Source of the DNA: Marivita sp.
Lineage (GTDB): Bacteria > Pseudomonadota > Alphaproteobacteria > Rhodobacterales > Rhodobacteraceae
Direction: 5' to 3'
Assembly: GCF_020055635.1 (NCBI RefSeq)
Contig: NZ_JAIPUT010000034.1
Coordinates: 1 to 48,093 of the forward strand
Length of the DNA stretch: 48,093 nt
In this document: piece by piece, positions 35,462-44,096 of the stretch
How the letters are laid out: the number at the start of each line of letters is the position of its first letter
Position numbering within the stretch: position 1 is the first letter of the stretch
The notes under the pieces: generated by a model
Told to the model about the DNA's origin: nothing
What the model saw: the letters and a program-made list of their open reading frames with translations, nothing else
The model's database searches: none
Translations under genes and position numbers: made by a program

Positions 35462-36223
35462 ATGGCCCGTCGCAAGAAGATTTACGAAGGCAAAGCCAAG
35501 ATCCTGTATGAAGGCCCCGAACCGGGTACGATCGTCCAGTATTTCAAGGATGATGCAACCGCCTTCAACGCGGAAAAGCGCGATGTGATCGACGGCAAGG
35601 GTGTGCTCAACAACCGGCTGAGCGAGTTCTTCATGGTCGGGCTCAACTCCATCGGCGTGCCGACGCATTTTCTCAAGCGTCTGAACATGCGCGAGCAGCT
35701 TGTGCGCCAGTGCGAGATCATCCCTCTGGAGGTGATCGTGCGCAATTTTGCCGCTGGCACGATGGCCAAGCGTCTGGGCATCGAGGAAGGCACGCCGCTG
35801 CCGCGCCCGATCGTCGAATATTGCTACAAGGACGACAAGCTGGGCGACCCGCTGGTCACCGAAGAGCACATCGCGGCCTTCGGCTGGGCCAGCCAGCAGG
35901 ACATGGACGACATCCTGAGCCTCGCGCTGCGGGTCAACGATTTCATGTCCGGGCTGATGTACGGCGTCGGCATCAAGCTGGTAGATTTCAAGATCGAGAT
36001 CGGCCGCGTCTATGACGGCGATTTCCAGCGCCTGATCGTCGCCGACGAGATCAGCCCCGACAGCTGCCGGCTCTGGGACATCGAGACCGGTCGCAAGCTC
36101 GACAAGGATGTGTTCCGGCGCGACCTGGGCAACCTGGCCGATGCCTATACCGAGGTGGCCCGGCGACTGGGCGTGATGCCGCAGAATGCGACGCCGATGG
36201 AAAAGCCCAAGCTGATCAACTGA
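35462..36223 (+). CDS. purC: phosphoribosylaminoimidazole-succinocarboxamide synthase (SAICAR synthetase)
   Basis: A 253-residue Pur[58 protein letters not shown]-type [10 protein letters not shown] and [15 protein letters not shown] are all present. It joins CAIR and aspartate using ATP. ATG 35462 was chosen over the in-frame GTG/ATG at 35429 because MARRKK is the standard N-terminus. Followed by purS. Confidence 0.97.
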   Translation: MARRKKIYEGKAKILYEGPEPGTIVQYFKDDATAFNAEKRDVIDGKGVLNNRLSEFFMVGLNSIGVPTHFLKRLNMREQLVRQCEIIPLEVIVRNFAAGTMAKRLGIEEGTPLPRPIVEYCYKDDKLGDPLVTEEHIAAFGWASQQDMDDILSLALRVNDFMSGLMYGVGIKLVDFKIEIGRVYDGDFQRLIVADEISPDSCRLWDIETGRKLDKDVFRRDLGNLADAYTEVARRLGVMPQNATPMEKPKLIN

Positions 36224-36249
36224 CGCGGCACCCGGTGGCGGGCGGCGCG

Positions 36250-36274
36250 TTTGCATATTTGGAAAGAGAAGAAG
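36250..36274 (+). repeat. 25-nt dispersed repeat, copy 2 (inverted)
   Basis: TTTGCATATTT followed by GGAAAGAGAAGAAG, between purC and purS. It is the exact reverse complement of 25949-25973, so the two copies are inverted about 10.3 kb apart and both lie between co-directional genes of an amino-acid or purine operon. Confidence 0.85.
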
Positions 36275-36311
36275 GGGGACGGTCGCGCCCCCGATCAAGG
36301 CGGAGACGATC

Positions 36312-36542
36312 ATGAAGGCACGTGTGCATGTCATGCTGAAGGACGGGGTTCTTGACCCGCAGGGCGAGGCGGTGCGCCACGCCCTTGGCGGGCTGGGGTT
36401 CGGCGGTGTCGAGAAGGTGCGCCAGGGCAAGGTGATCGAGCTTGATCTTGCCGATGGCACCACCGAGGACAACGTGCGCGAGATGTGTGAAAAGCTGCTC
36501 GCCAACACGGTGGTCGAAAGCTACAGCATCGAAACATTCTGA
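36312..36542 (+). CDS. purS: phosphoribosylformylglycinamidine synthase, PurS subunit
   Basis: A 76-residue PurS, the small structural subunit of the PurLQS complex. MKARVHVMLKDGVLDPQGEAV starts it and CEKLLANTVVESYSIE ends it. The protein bridges PurL and the glutaminase PurQ. Between this gene and purQ an alcohol dehydrogenase gene is inserted, an unusual layout. A GC hairpin (GGCCGG-TTCG-CCGGCC at 36556-36571) follows the stop. Confidence 0.97.
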   Translation: MKARVHVMLKDGVLDPQGEAVRHALGGLGFGGVEKVRQGKVIELDLADGTTEDNVREMCEKLLANTVVESYSIETF

Positions 36543-36608
36543 GGACGGGGCTGCGGGCCGGTTCGCCGGCCACGGGCCCGGTCCGACCCTTGACCCATAG
36601 GGGACTTT

Positions 36609-37646
36609 ATGCGCGCCGCCGTTCTTCGAAGCTACAATGACGACCTGTCCATCGAGGATGTGCCGCAGCCGGCCTGTCCGCCGGACGGCGTGGTGCTGCG
36701 GGTGCTGGCCTGCGGCATCTGCCGGTCCGACTGGCATGGCTGGACCGGGGAGCATCCGCGCGTCAAGCCGGGGCAGATCCCCGGCCACGAGTATTGTGGC
36801 GAGGTGGTGGAGGCCGGACCGGCATCCGGATGGCAGGTCGGAGACCGGCTGATCGCGCCCTTCATCCTGTCCTGCGGCACCTGTCCGGAATGTCGATCCG
36901 GGCACCAGACCACATGCCATGACCAGCGCCTTCCGGGATTCGTCGAACCGGGGGCCTTTGCAGAATACATCGCGGTGCCGCGCGGCCATAACCTGACCCG
37001 GCTGCCCGAGGGCATGTCGCCGATGCTCGCCGCGGGGCTGGGCTGCCGCGTGACCACCGCATGGCACGGGCTGACAGGTCGCGCAGCACTTGCGGGCGGT
37101 GAATGGCTGGCGGTGCATGGCACCGGCGGTGTGGGCCTGTCGGCCGCGATCCTGGGCCGGGCGCTGGGGGCGCATGTCGTCGTCGTGGACGTGGTGCAAC
37201 ACAAGATCGATCACGCCCTGTCGCTGGGCATGGATGCGGGGGTGAACGCCCGCGACGGCGATGTCGCGGCGCAGATCCGCGAGATCACCGGCGGCGGCGC
37301 ACATGTCAGCCTCGAGGCGCTTGGCATCGAGGAAACGGTGAACGCGTCGATCCGCTGCCTGCGCCCGCGCGGCCGCCATGTCCAGGTCGGCATGCCGGTG
37401 GGCCACTCGGCGCGGCAGAACATCGACATGAACGCGGTCTACATGGCGAACCTGTCGCTTTACGGCACGCGGGGCATGCCGTCGCACAGGTACCCGTCTC
37501 TCTTGGGATTGATCACGCGGGACAAGGTGGATATGTCGCCCCTGATCGCGCGCGAGGTGGCGCTGTCGGAGGCCAGCGCCGAATTGCGGGCGTTCAACGG
37601 TCCGACGGCCCCCGGCGTCGCCGTGATCACCGATTTCGCCGGATAG
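36609..37646 (+). CDS. zinc-dependent alcohol dehydrogenase between purS and purQ
   Basis: A 345-residue MDR alcohol dehydrogenase. Catalytic zinc ligands are in CGICRSDWHGW (C37, with D40 nearby) and GHEYCGEVVE (H60, E61). The structural-zinc loop CGTCPECRSGHQTTC has all four cysteines. The Rossmann motif is VHGTGGVGLSAAI. Zinc and NAD(P) binding appear intact. It starts 66 nt after purS and stops 10 nt before purQ, so it is probably co-transcribed with both. Nothing links it to purine synthesis; the substrate is not known. A hairpin just before it may tune the transcript. Confidence 0.92.
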   Translation: MRAAVLRSYNDDLSIEDVPQPACPPDGVVLRVLACGICRSDWHGWTGEHPRVKPGQIPGHEYCGEVVEAGPASGWQVGDRLIAPFILSCGTCPECRSGHQTTCHDQRLPGFVEPGAFAEYIAVPRGHNLTRLPEGMSPMLAAGLGCRVTTAWHGLTGRAALAGGEWLAVHGTGGVGLSAAILGRALGAHVVVVDVVQHKIDHALSLGMDAGVNARDGDVAAQIREITGGGAHVSLEALGIEETVNASIRCLRPRGRHVQVGMPVGHSARQNIDMNAVYMANLSLYGTRGMPSHRYPSLLGLITRDKVDMSPLIAREVALSEASAELRAFNGPTAPGVAVITDFAG

Positions 37647-37656
37647 GAGATAGCCG

Positions 37657-38325
37657 ATGCGCGCCGCTGTGATCGTTTTTCCCGGATCGAACTGTGACCG
37701 CGATCTTGCCGTCGCCTTCCGCGCCGCGGGCTGCGAGGTCGAGATGGTCTGGCACAAGGACACGGCGCTGCCCAAGGGCATCGATATCGTCGGCATTCCG
37801 GGCGGGTTTTCCTTTGGCGATTACCTGCGCTGCGGTGCGATCGCGGCCAATTCGCCGATCTGCACCGAGGTCAAGGCGCATGCCGAGCGGGGCGGGTTCG
37901 TGCTTGGCATCTGCAACGGGTTCCAGATCCTGACCGAGACCGGGTTGCTGCCCGGCGCGCTGCTGCGCAATGCCGGGTTGAAGTATATCTGCCGGACCGT
38001 GCCGCTGGTCGTGGGCACGACGGACAGTGTCTATACCGCAGGCTACGCCGCGGGGCAGCAGATCGCCGTTCCGATCGCGCATCACGACGGCAATTACACC
38101 GCCTCGGAGGATGTCGTGGCGCGGCTTGCCGACGAGGACCGCATCGCCTTCCGCTATGACGACACGCCCAACGGATCGGTGGCGGACATCGCGGGCATCC
38201 TGTCGGAGAACCGCCGCGTGCTGGGCATGATGCCGCATCCCGAGCGGGCCGCCGATGCAAGACATGGCGGCACCGATGGGGCGGCGCTGTTTGCCAGCCT
38301 CGCCAATGCGCTGGCCACTGCCTAG
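37657..38325 (+). CDS. purQ: phosphoribosylformylglycinamidine synthase, PurQ glutaminase subunit
   Basis: A 222-residue class I glutamine amidotransferase. The catalytic nucleophile is the cysteine in [11 protein letters not shown], and the histidine/glutamate pair is in [25 protein letters not shown] is the standard start. It feeds ammonia to PurL within the PurLQS complex. AGGAGAT precedes the ATG. purL is not seen in this window. Confidence 0.97.
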   Translation: MRAAVIVFPGSNCDRDLAVAFRAAGCEVEMVWHKDTALPKGIDIVGIPGGFSFGDYLRCGAIAANSPICTEVKAHAERGGFVLGICNGFQILTETGLLPGALLRNAGLKYICRTVPLVVGTTDSVYTAGYAAGQQIAVPIAHHDGNYTASEDVVARLADEDRIAFRYDDTPNGSVADIAGILSENRRVLGMMPHPERAADARHGGTDGAALFASLANALATA

Positions 38326-38392
38326 CGCGGAATGTCGGGGATGTGACGCGGCGCCGCTTGAGCGGCGCATCGCGGTCGTCTAGTCTCGCGGA

Positions 38393-40153
38393 ATGTCCGA
38401 CGCGACCTCATCCTCGCAATCCCGACGGTCGGGATCCTTGTCCTGGCGAGTCCGGGTCGCTCTTGTGCTGCTGATTGCGGTGGCGGTGGCGACGGTCTTT
38501 GTCACGAACCGTTTCCTGACGGACAGGTTCACCGAAAGCACCCGCAACCGGGCCGATCTGCGCCTGGCGCTGTATTCCGGAAACCTGGTGTCGGAGCTGC
38601 GCCGCAACGCGATCGTGCCGCAGCTTCTGGCGCGGGATCCGGCGCTCATCGGGGCGCTGAACTCCGGCGATTTTTCGCAAAGTTCGCAGCGTCTGATTTC
38701 TTTTGTTGACGAGATCGGCGCGGCGTCGCTGATGCTGCTCGATTCCGATGGCCGCACCGTGGCCGCCACCGACCGCGAACGGCTCGGCGAACAGCACCGC
38801 AGCGCCGCCTATTTCGTCGAAGCCCTGCGGTCGAATGCCACCGTCTTCACCGCGCAGCGCGAAGAGGTGGGCAGCTACAATTTCAGCTATTCGCGCCGCA
38901 TCGAAAGCCAGGGCCAGTCGATCGGCGTGATCGTGGTCCAGGTCGATCTGGCCAAGTTCGAACGGGCCTGGGCGGGTATCTCGGATGCCGTGCTCGTGAC
39001 CAACAGCGAGGGCGAGATCATCCTTGCCACCGAGCCCCGCTGGCGGGGGCAGACGGTGCAGACCGCATTGGAACGCCAGCCGCCGGAAGGGGCCATCGAA
39101 CGGGCGATCCGGGCCACGGCGGACTGGACGGCAGAGCCTGCGGATGCCTATCTTCAAGGCGAAGCCGTCATGCGCATCGAGGGGCGCATCCCGTTCCGGG
39201 GCTGGAACATGACCACCTTCACCACCTATTCGAGCGTGCGCGAGCGGGTGAACGCGGTGCTGGCGCTCGAGATCATGGGATTTGCGATTCTCCTGGCGCT
39301 GGCCTTCTATGCGCTGAGCCGCAGAACGGCCCTGCGCATGGCGCTGTTCCAGCGCGAGTCGGCAGAGCTTCGCGCATTGAACCAACGGTTGCAGCGGGAA
39401 ATCGCCGAGCGGGAGCGGGTGCAGGAAACGCTCGCGGTAGCCGAGCAGACGCTGGCGCAGAGCTCCAAACTCGCGGCCCTTGGCGAAATGTCGGCGGCGG
39501 TCAGCCACGAGCTGAACCAGCCGCTGGCGGCGATGAAGACCTATCTTGCCGGTGCCAAGCTGTTGATGCGGCGCAACCGGGCTGAAGAGGCGTTCGCCGC
39601 CTTCAGCCGGATCGACGATCTCATCGAACGCATGGGCGGCATCACGCGGCAGCTCAAGAGCTACGCGCGCAAGGGTCAGGAGGCGTTTTTCCCCGTGGAT
39701 ATGGGCGATGCGCTGGCCTCCAGCCTGTCGATGATGGAGCCGCAGCTGAAATCGCGCAAGGTCAAGATCACCAAGATCCTGCCCGATGAGAAGGTGTTCG
39801 TCATGGGCGACCGGATGCGGATCGAGCAGGTCATGGTCAACCTGCTGCGCAACGCGCTGGACGCGACCAAGACCGTGTCGGACCCGCAGCTCGACATCAT
39901 CCTGGCCAGCGGCGAGACCGCGACGCTCACCGTGCGCGACAACGGCCATGGCATCGAGGACCTGGAGGCGCTGTTCGAGCCCTTCTACACCACCAAGCAG
40001 CCGGGCGACGGGGTCGGGCTGGGGCTTGCCATTTCCTCGGGGATCGTGAACGACCTAGGGGGACGGCTGCTGGCCCGCAACGCCGAAGACGGTGGTGCGG
40101 TGTTCGAGATGCAGTTGCCCATATTGAACGACCAAACGCAGGCGGCGGAGTGA
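38393..40153 (+). CDS. dctB: C4-dicarboxylate-type sensor histidine kinase (DctB-like)
   Basis: A 586-residue membrane kinase. The first helix (VRVALVLLIAVAVATVFVTN, residues 17-36) and a second (ALEIMGFAILLALAFYAL, near 290-308) flank a periplasmic double-Cache-like sensor. A coiled coil (ALNQRLQREIAERERVQE) leads to the HisKA domain with H372 in SHELNQPLAAMKTYL. The HATPase domain has NLLRNALDAT, DNGHGI and GVGLGLAISSGIV. In rhizobia DctB senses succinate, fumarate and malate. No dct transporter is adjacent, so the ligand is inferred only. The regulator gene follows after 4 nt. Confidence 0.9.
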   Translation: MSDATSSSQSRRSGSLSWRVRVALVLLIAVAVATVFVTNRFLTDRFTESTRNRADLRLALYSGNLVSELRRNAIVPQLLARDPALIGALNSGDFSQSSQRLISFVDEIGAASLMLLDSDGRTVAATDRERLGEQHRSAAYFVEALRSNATVFTAQREEVGSYNFSYSRRIESQGQSIGVIVVQVDLAKFERAWAGISDAVLVTNSEGEIILATEPRWRGQTVQTALERQPPEGAIERAIRATADWTAEPADAYLQGEAVMRIEGRIPFRGWNMTTFTTYSSVRERVNAVLALEIMGFAILLALAFYALSRRTALRMALFQRESAELRALNQRLQREIAERERVQETLAVAEQTLAQSSKLAALGEMSAAVSHELNQPLAAMKTYLAGAKLLMRRNRAEEAFAAFSRIDDLIERMGGITRQLKSYARKGQEAFFPVDMGDALASSLSMMEPQLKSRKVKITKILPDEKVFVMGDRMRIEQVMVNLLRNALDATKTVSDPQLDIILASGETATLTVRDNGHGIEDLEALFEPFYTTKQPGDGVGLGLAISSGIVNDLGGRLLARNAEDGGAVFEMQLPILNDQTQAAE

Positions 40154-40157
40154 GCCC

Positions 40158-41492
40158 ATGGGAAAAGCCATGAAGATTGCAATCGTCGATGACGAGAAGG
40201 ACATGCGGCAGTCGATCAGCCAGTGGCTGGCGCTGTCGGGATATGACACCGAGACCTTTGCCAGCGCCGAAGAGGCGCTTGGCGCGGTGGGCACGGATTA
40301 TCCGGGGATCGTGATTTCCGACATCAAGATGCCGGGGATGGATGGCATCCAGTTTCTGCGCAAGCTGATGGGGTCGGATTCCGCGCTGCCGGTGATCATG
40401 ATCACCGGGCATGGCGACGTGCCGATGGCGGTCGAGGCGATGCGGATCGGCGCCTTCGACTTTCTGGAAAAGCCGTTCAACCCGGACCGCATGTCGGACC
40501 TGGCGAAGAAGGCGACCAATGCGCGCCGCCTGACGCTCGACAACCGGGCGCTGCGGCGCGAACTGGGCGACGGCAACCAGATGATGCGCAAGCTGATCGG
40601 GGCCAGCCAGGCGATGGAACGGCTGCGCGAGGACATCCTCGATCTGGGGCAGGCCGACGGGCACGTGCTGATCGACGGCGAAACCGGCACCGGCAAGACG
40701 TTGGTGGCCCATGCGCTGCACGCGGTGGGCAGCCGGGCGGGCAAGAAATTCGTGCTGATCTCCTGTGCGGCGATGGACGAGGATTCGCTGATCCGGCGGC
40801 TCTTCGGCCCGATGATGCCCGAGGAAATGCGTCTGCCGGCGGTGGAAGAGGCGCGCGGCGGCACGCTGGTGCTCGAAGACATCGAGGCGCTGTCGGACGC
40901 GGCCCAGGCGCGGCTTCTGACCATGATCAACGATCAGGGAACGCCGCCCGAGACGCGGATCGTGGCGATATGCAACCTTCAGGACGAAGGGCGCACCTGC
41001 GAGGATGCGCTGCGCCCGGATCTCTATTACCGGCTGGCGGCGCTCAAGATCACCGCGCCGCCGCTGCGCAACCGGGGCGAGGACATCCTGACGCTGTTCA
41101 CGGCGCTGGCCGACCAGTTCGCCGACGAATATGGCTGCGAGGCGCCGCAGGTCAGCGCGCAGGAGGCGGCCCAGCTGTTGCAGGCGCCGTGGCCGGGCAA
41201 CATCCGCCAGCTCATCAACCTGGCGGAACGCGCCGTGCTGCAATCGCGGCGCGGCACCGGAACCATCGCGTCGCTGCTGATGTCCGACCATGACGACATG
41301 CAGCCGGTGATGACCACCGAGGGCAAGCCGCTCAAGGAATATGTCGAGGCGTTCGAGCGCATGCTGATCGACAACACGATGCGCCGCCATCGCGGCTCGA
41401 TCGCGTCGGTGATGGAAGAACTGTGCCTGCCGCGCCGGACGCTGAACGAGAAGATGGCCAAGTACGGGTTGCAGCGCTCCGAGTATCTCTAG
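40158..41492 (+). CDS. dctD: DctD-like NtrC-family response regulator lacking the GAFTGA loop
   Basis: A 444-residue regulator. The receiver domain has D55 (VISDIKMPG) and K105. The AAA+ domain has a good Walker A GETGTGKT at 174-181. Between residues 203 and 233, where NtrC-family proteins carry GAFTGA to contact sigma-54, the sequence reads LFGPMMPEEMRLPAVEEARGG, about 7 residues shorter and without the motif. Walker B reads LVLEDIEAL (238-246) with the acidic pair in E-D order; the usual order is D-E. The DNA-binding helix-turn-helix (SIASVMEELCLPRRTLNEKM) is normal. It may act with sigma-70, or as a repressor; R. capsulatus NtrC is a precedent for GAFTGA loss. Confidence 0.88.
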   Translation: MGKAMKIAIVDDEKDMRQSISQWLALSGYDTETFASAEEALGAVGTDYPGIVISDIKMPGMDGIQFLRKLMGSDSALPVIMITGHGDVPMAVEAMRIGAFDFLEKPFNPDRMSDLAKKATNARRLTLDNRALRRELGDGNQMMRKLIGASQAMERLREDILDLGQADGHVLIDGETGTGKTLVAHALHAVGSRAGKKFVLISCAAMDEDSLIRRLFGPMMPEEMRLPAVEEARGGTLVLEDIEALSDAAQARLLTMINDQGTPPETRIVAICNLQDEGRTCEDALRPDLYYRLAALKITAPPLRNRGEDILTLFTALADQFADEYGCEAPQVSAQEAAQLLQAPWPGNIRQLINLAERAVLQSRRGTGTIASLLMSDHDDMQPVMTTEGKPLKEYVEAFERMLIDNTMRRHRGSIASVMEELCLPRRTLNEKMAKYGLQRSEYL

Positions 41493-41499
41493 GCGGGGC

Positions 41500-41568
41500 A
41501 AGCGCCTTCGAAGGCGCTTTGCACGCGGTTTCCAAACCGCGTCAGGAAGGCTTTTCGAAAAGCCTTCC
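41500..41568. repeat. second triple palindrome in a convergent junction
   Basis: Three self-complementary blocks between the dctD-like stop and the ocd stop: 41500-41519 (AAGCGCCTTCGAAGGCGCTT, 20-nt perfect), 41523-41542 (9-bp stem, ACGCGGTTT / AAACCGCGT, gap CC), and 41545-41568 (24-nt perfect, core AGGCTTTTCGAAAAGCCT). The layout matches the set at 31783-31852, with different sequences, so the shape is what is conserved. Confidence 0.9.
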
Positions 41569-41571
41569 CGC

Positions 41572-42615
41572 TCATCCCGCCGCGCGCATCAGCATCCCGT
41601 AAAGGTCGCGCGGGTTGTCCGGATCGGCCAGAAGGTCCAGCGGCAGGTTCAGCCCGGTCTCGCGGGTCAGATCATGCACCACCCGCAGTGCCGAAAAATC
41701 CTCGATCGCAAAACCCACGCTGTCGAACAGCGTGATCTCGCGCGCATCGCGGCGGCCTTTCGCGGCGCCGGTGATGACCTGCCAGACCTCGGTCACCGGG
41801 TGATCGGGGTCAAGCTGCTGGATCTCGCCCTCGATCCGCGTCTGCGGCGGGTATTCGACAAAGATCGACGAGCGGTGCAGGATCGCGTTGGCCAGTTCCG
41901 TCTTGCCGGGGCAGTCACCGCCGATGGCGTTTATGTGTACGCCGCTGCCGACCATGTTGTCGGTCAGGATCGTCGCGTATTGCTTGTCGGCCGTGCAGGT
42001 CGTCAGGATCTGCGCGCCTTCGATGGCCGCCTCGGCGCTGTCGCAGGGCACCACTTTCAGGCCGGTGCCCGCAAGGTTGGCGGCGCATTTGGCCGTTGCG
42101 GCCGGGTCCTTGTCATAAAGCCGAACCGTCGTGATGCCGCAGATCGCCTGCATGGCGATGCTCTGGAATTCGGCCTGCGCGCCATTGCCGATCATCGCCA
42201 TGGTGTCGGCCCCTTCGGGGGCTAGGTACCTGGCCGCCAGAGCCGACATCGCGGCGGTGCGCAGCGCGGTGAGCAGCGTCATTTCCGACAGCAGCACCGG
42301 GTAGCCCGTGTGCATGTCCGCCAGCAGGCCAAAGGCGGTGACGGTCTGCAAGCCGTCTGTCGTGTTCTTGGGATGACCGTTGACGTATTTGAACGCGTAG
42401 AGCGTGTCATTCGCCGTCGGCATCAGTTCGATCACACCCACCGGGCTGTGCGCCGCCACGCGCGGCGTCTTGTCGAAACTTTCCCAGCGGCGGAAATCGT
42501 CTTCGATGGCATCGGCGATGCGGGTGATCATCCGCGCCAGTCCGACGCGATGCACCATCTGCATCATGTGATCGACCGATACGAAGGGCACAAGGGCCTT
42601 GTCCGAGGGCATCAT
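41572..42615 (-). CDS. ornithine cyclodeaminase
   Basis: A 347-residue member of the ornithine cyclodeaminase/mu-crystallin family. It has the NAD-binding MIGNGAQAEFQSIA, a TALRTAAMSALAARYLAPEG segment and the conserved GGDCPGKTEL. The enzyme converts L-ornithine to L-proline with loss of ammonia using a bound NAD. It is 12 nt downstream of the arginase gene, consistent with arginine to ornithine to proline catabolism. Its 3' end converges on dctD-like through a triple palindrome. Confidence 0.94.
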   Translation of the reverse strand: MMPSDKALVPFVSVDHMMQMVHRVGLARMITRIADAIEDDFRRWESFDKTPRVAAHSPVGVIELMPTANDTLYAFKYVNGHPKNTTDGLQTVTAFGLLADMHTGYPVLLSEMTLLTALRTAAMSALAARYLAPEGADTMAMIGNGAQAEFQSIAMQAICGITTVRLYDKDPAATAKCAANLAGTGLKVVPCDSAEAAIEGAQILTTCTADKQYATILTDNMVGSGVHINAIGGDCPGKTELANAILHRSSIFVEYPPQTRIEGEIQQLDPDHPVTEVWQVITGAAKGRRDAREITLFDSVGFAIEDFSALRVVHDLTRETGLNLPLDLLADPDNPRDLYGMLMRAAG

Positions 42616-42627
42616 GGGGGTGTTTCC

Positions 42628-43551
42628 TTACATCATCCGCGGGGTGGGGCGGTCGAAGATCCGGCGGCCAAGGGCCGAAGCGGCAAGATCGACCATCAGG
42701 TGCGCCGTGCGGCCGCGCTCGTCCAGCATCGGGTTCAGTTCGACCAGGTCGAGCGACGTCATCAGCCCGCTGTCGCACAAGAGCTCCATCACCAGATGCG
42801 CCTCGCGCACGGTGGCCCCGCCGGGCACCGTGGTGCCGACTGCAGGCGCGTGGGTCGGGTCGAGGAAATCCACGTCGAGCGACACGTGAAGCGCGCCGCC
42901 AGCCTTGGCCACGTCGTCGAGGAACGGTGCAAGAAGCGCGGCAACCCCGAATTCATCGATGGAGCGCATGTCAAAGCCGCGCACGTCGATCTGCTCCATC
43001 AGCGCGCGTTCCGGCAGGTCCACCGACCGCAATCCGATGATGCAGGTCTGGCCGGGCGGGACGATGGCGGGCAGGGGCGGGAAGCCGTCAAAGCCGGGCT
43101 GCCCGGTGGCATAGGCCAGCGGTGTGCCGTGCAGGTTGCCCGAACTCGTGGTCTCGAGCGTGTTGAAGTCGCTGTGCGCATCGAGCCAGAGCACGAATTG
43201 CGGACGGTCCTGGTTGGCCGCATGGGCCGCCACGCCGGGCACCGTGCCCAGCGACAGCGCATGATCGCCGCCAAGGAAGATCGGCAGACCGCGCTGCATC
43301 GCGTCGCCTGCGCTGCGCATCAGGGCGGTGGTCCAGCCGATTGTTTCCGACAGGTTCACCAGGCCCTCGCGTTCGGCGATGTCATTGGGGTCGGGAGCGA
43401 CGTTGCCCAGATCGGTCACATTGTGCCCAAGGTCTGTCAGAGCCCGGGCGATGCCGGCGGTGCGATAGGCGTCGGGCCCCATCAGGCACCCCTTGCGCGC
43501 CTTGCCGCAATCCATCGGCGCACCGACGAGGACGATTTCCTGTGACGACAT
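42628..43551 (-). CDS. rocF: arginase
   Basis: A 307-residue ureohydrolase. Manganese ligands lie in GGDHALSLG, DAHSDFN and SLDVDFLDP. The SSGNLHGTPLAY loop after the second motif is that of arginases rather than agmatinases. It hydrolyses L-arginine to L-ornithine and urea in the cytoplasm. ATG 43551 follows AAAGGAG; the frame is open to 43647, but the residues there overlap the promoter. Divergent from the Lrp-type regulator, with shared operator-like repeats. Confidence 0.95.
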   Translation of the reverse strand: MSSQEIVLVGAPMDCGKARKGCLMGPDAYRTAGIARALTDLGHNVTDLGNVAPDPNDIAEREGLVNLSETIGWTTALMRSAGDAMQRGLPIFLGGDHALSLGTVPGVAAHAANQDRPQFVLWLDAHSDFNTLETTSSGNLHGTPLAYATGQPGFDGFPPLPAIVPPGQTCIIGLRSVDLPERALMEQIDVRGFDMRSIDEFGVAALLAPFLDDVAKAGGALHVSLDVDFLDPTHAPAVGTTVPGGATVREAHLVMELLCDSGLMTSLDLVELNPMLDERGRTAHLMVDLAASALGRRIFDRPTPRMM

Positions 43552-43617
43552 GATCACACTCCTTTCTGCTGTTGCTGCGGTATAAGCGCCAGAATGGGTG
43601 CAATGGAACTGTCCAGA

Positions 43618-43652
43618 TTGCGCATTTCGGGGTATAGTTGCGCACATTGCAA
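43618..43652. promoter_or_regulatory. Lrp/AsnC operator candidate between rocF and its regulator
   Basis: TTGCGCA occurs at 43618-43624 and again at 43638-43644 (20 bp start to start, about two helical turns). TTGCAA at 43647-43652 is a third, degenerate copy. This phased arrangement in a divergent promoter fits cooperative binding by an Lrp/AsnC protein. Confidence 0.5.
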
Positions 43653-43667
43653 AGCCTGAGGATCAAA

Positions 43668-44096
43668 ATGGACGATACCGACAAGCGGCTGATCTCTGTG
43701 CTGCGCCATAACGGGCGTGCCTCGGTCTCGGATCTCGCGGCGACCCTCGGGCTCTCCCGGGCCACGGTGCGGGCGCGGCTGGACCGGCTGCAAGGCTCGG
43801 GCGACGTGGTGGGCTTTACCGTTGTGCTCAAGGACGACGTGGCACGCGACCCGGTGCGCGCACTGATGATGATCGGGATCGAGGGGCGCGGAACCGACCG
43901 GGTGATCCGTCAGCTTTCGGGGCTGGCTCAGGTCCGCGCGCTGCATTCGACCAACGGGCGCTGGGATGTCATCGCCGAGCTGGGGACCGAGACCCTCGAT
44001 GCGCTCGATGACGTGCTGTCCCGCATCCGCAAGTTCGACGGGGTCACGCAATCCGAAACCTCGCTGCTGCTGTCGACGCGCAAGAGCGGCGTCTAG
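43668..44096 (+). CDS. Lrp/AsnC family transcriptional regulator
   Basis: A 142-residue regulator. The N-terminal helix-turn-helix (DTDKRLISVLRHNGRASVSD, then LAATLGLSRATVRARLDRL) is followed by the RAM effector domain (VRALMMIGIEGRGTDRV, ALHSTNGRWDVIAELG). The best start is ATG 43668 (MDDTDK). Divergence from rocF-ocd suggests it controls arginine breakdown, with arginine or ornithine as effector by analogy with other Lrp-type regulators. The stop overlaps the convergent dsbB stop by 4 nt. Confidence 0.93.
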   Translation: MDDTDKRLISVLRHNGRASVSDLAATLGLSRATVRARLDRLQGSGDVVGFTVVLKDDVARDPVRALMMIGIEGRGTDRVIRQLSGLAQVRALHSTNGRWDVIAELGTETLDALDDVLSRIRKFDGVTQSETSLLLSTRKSGV

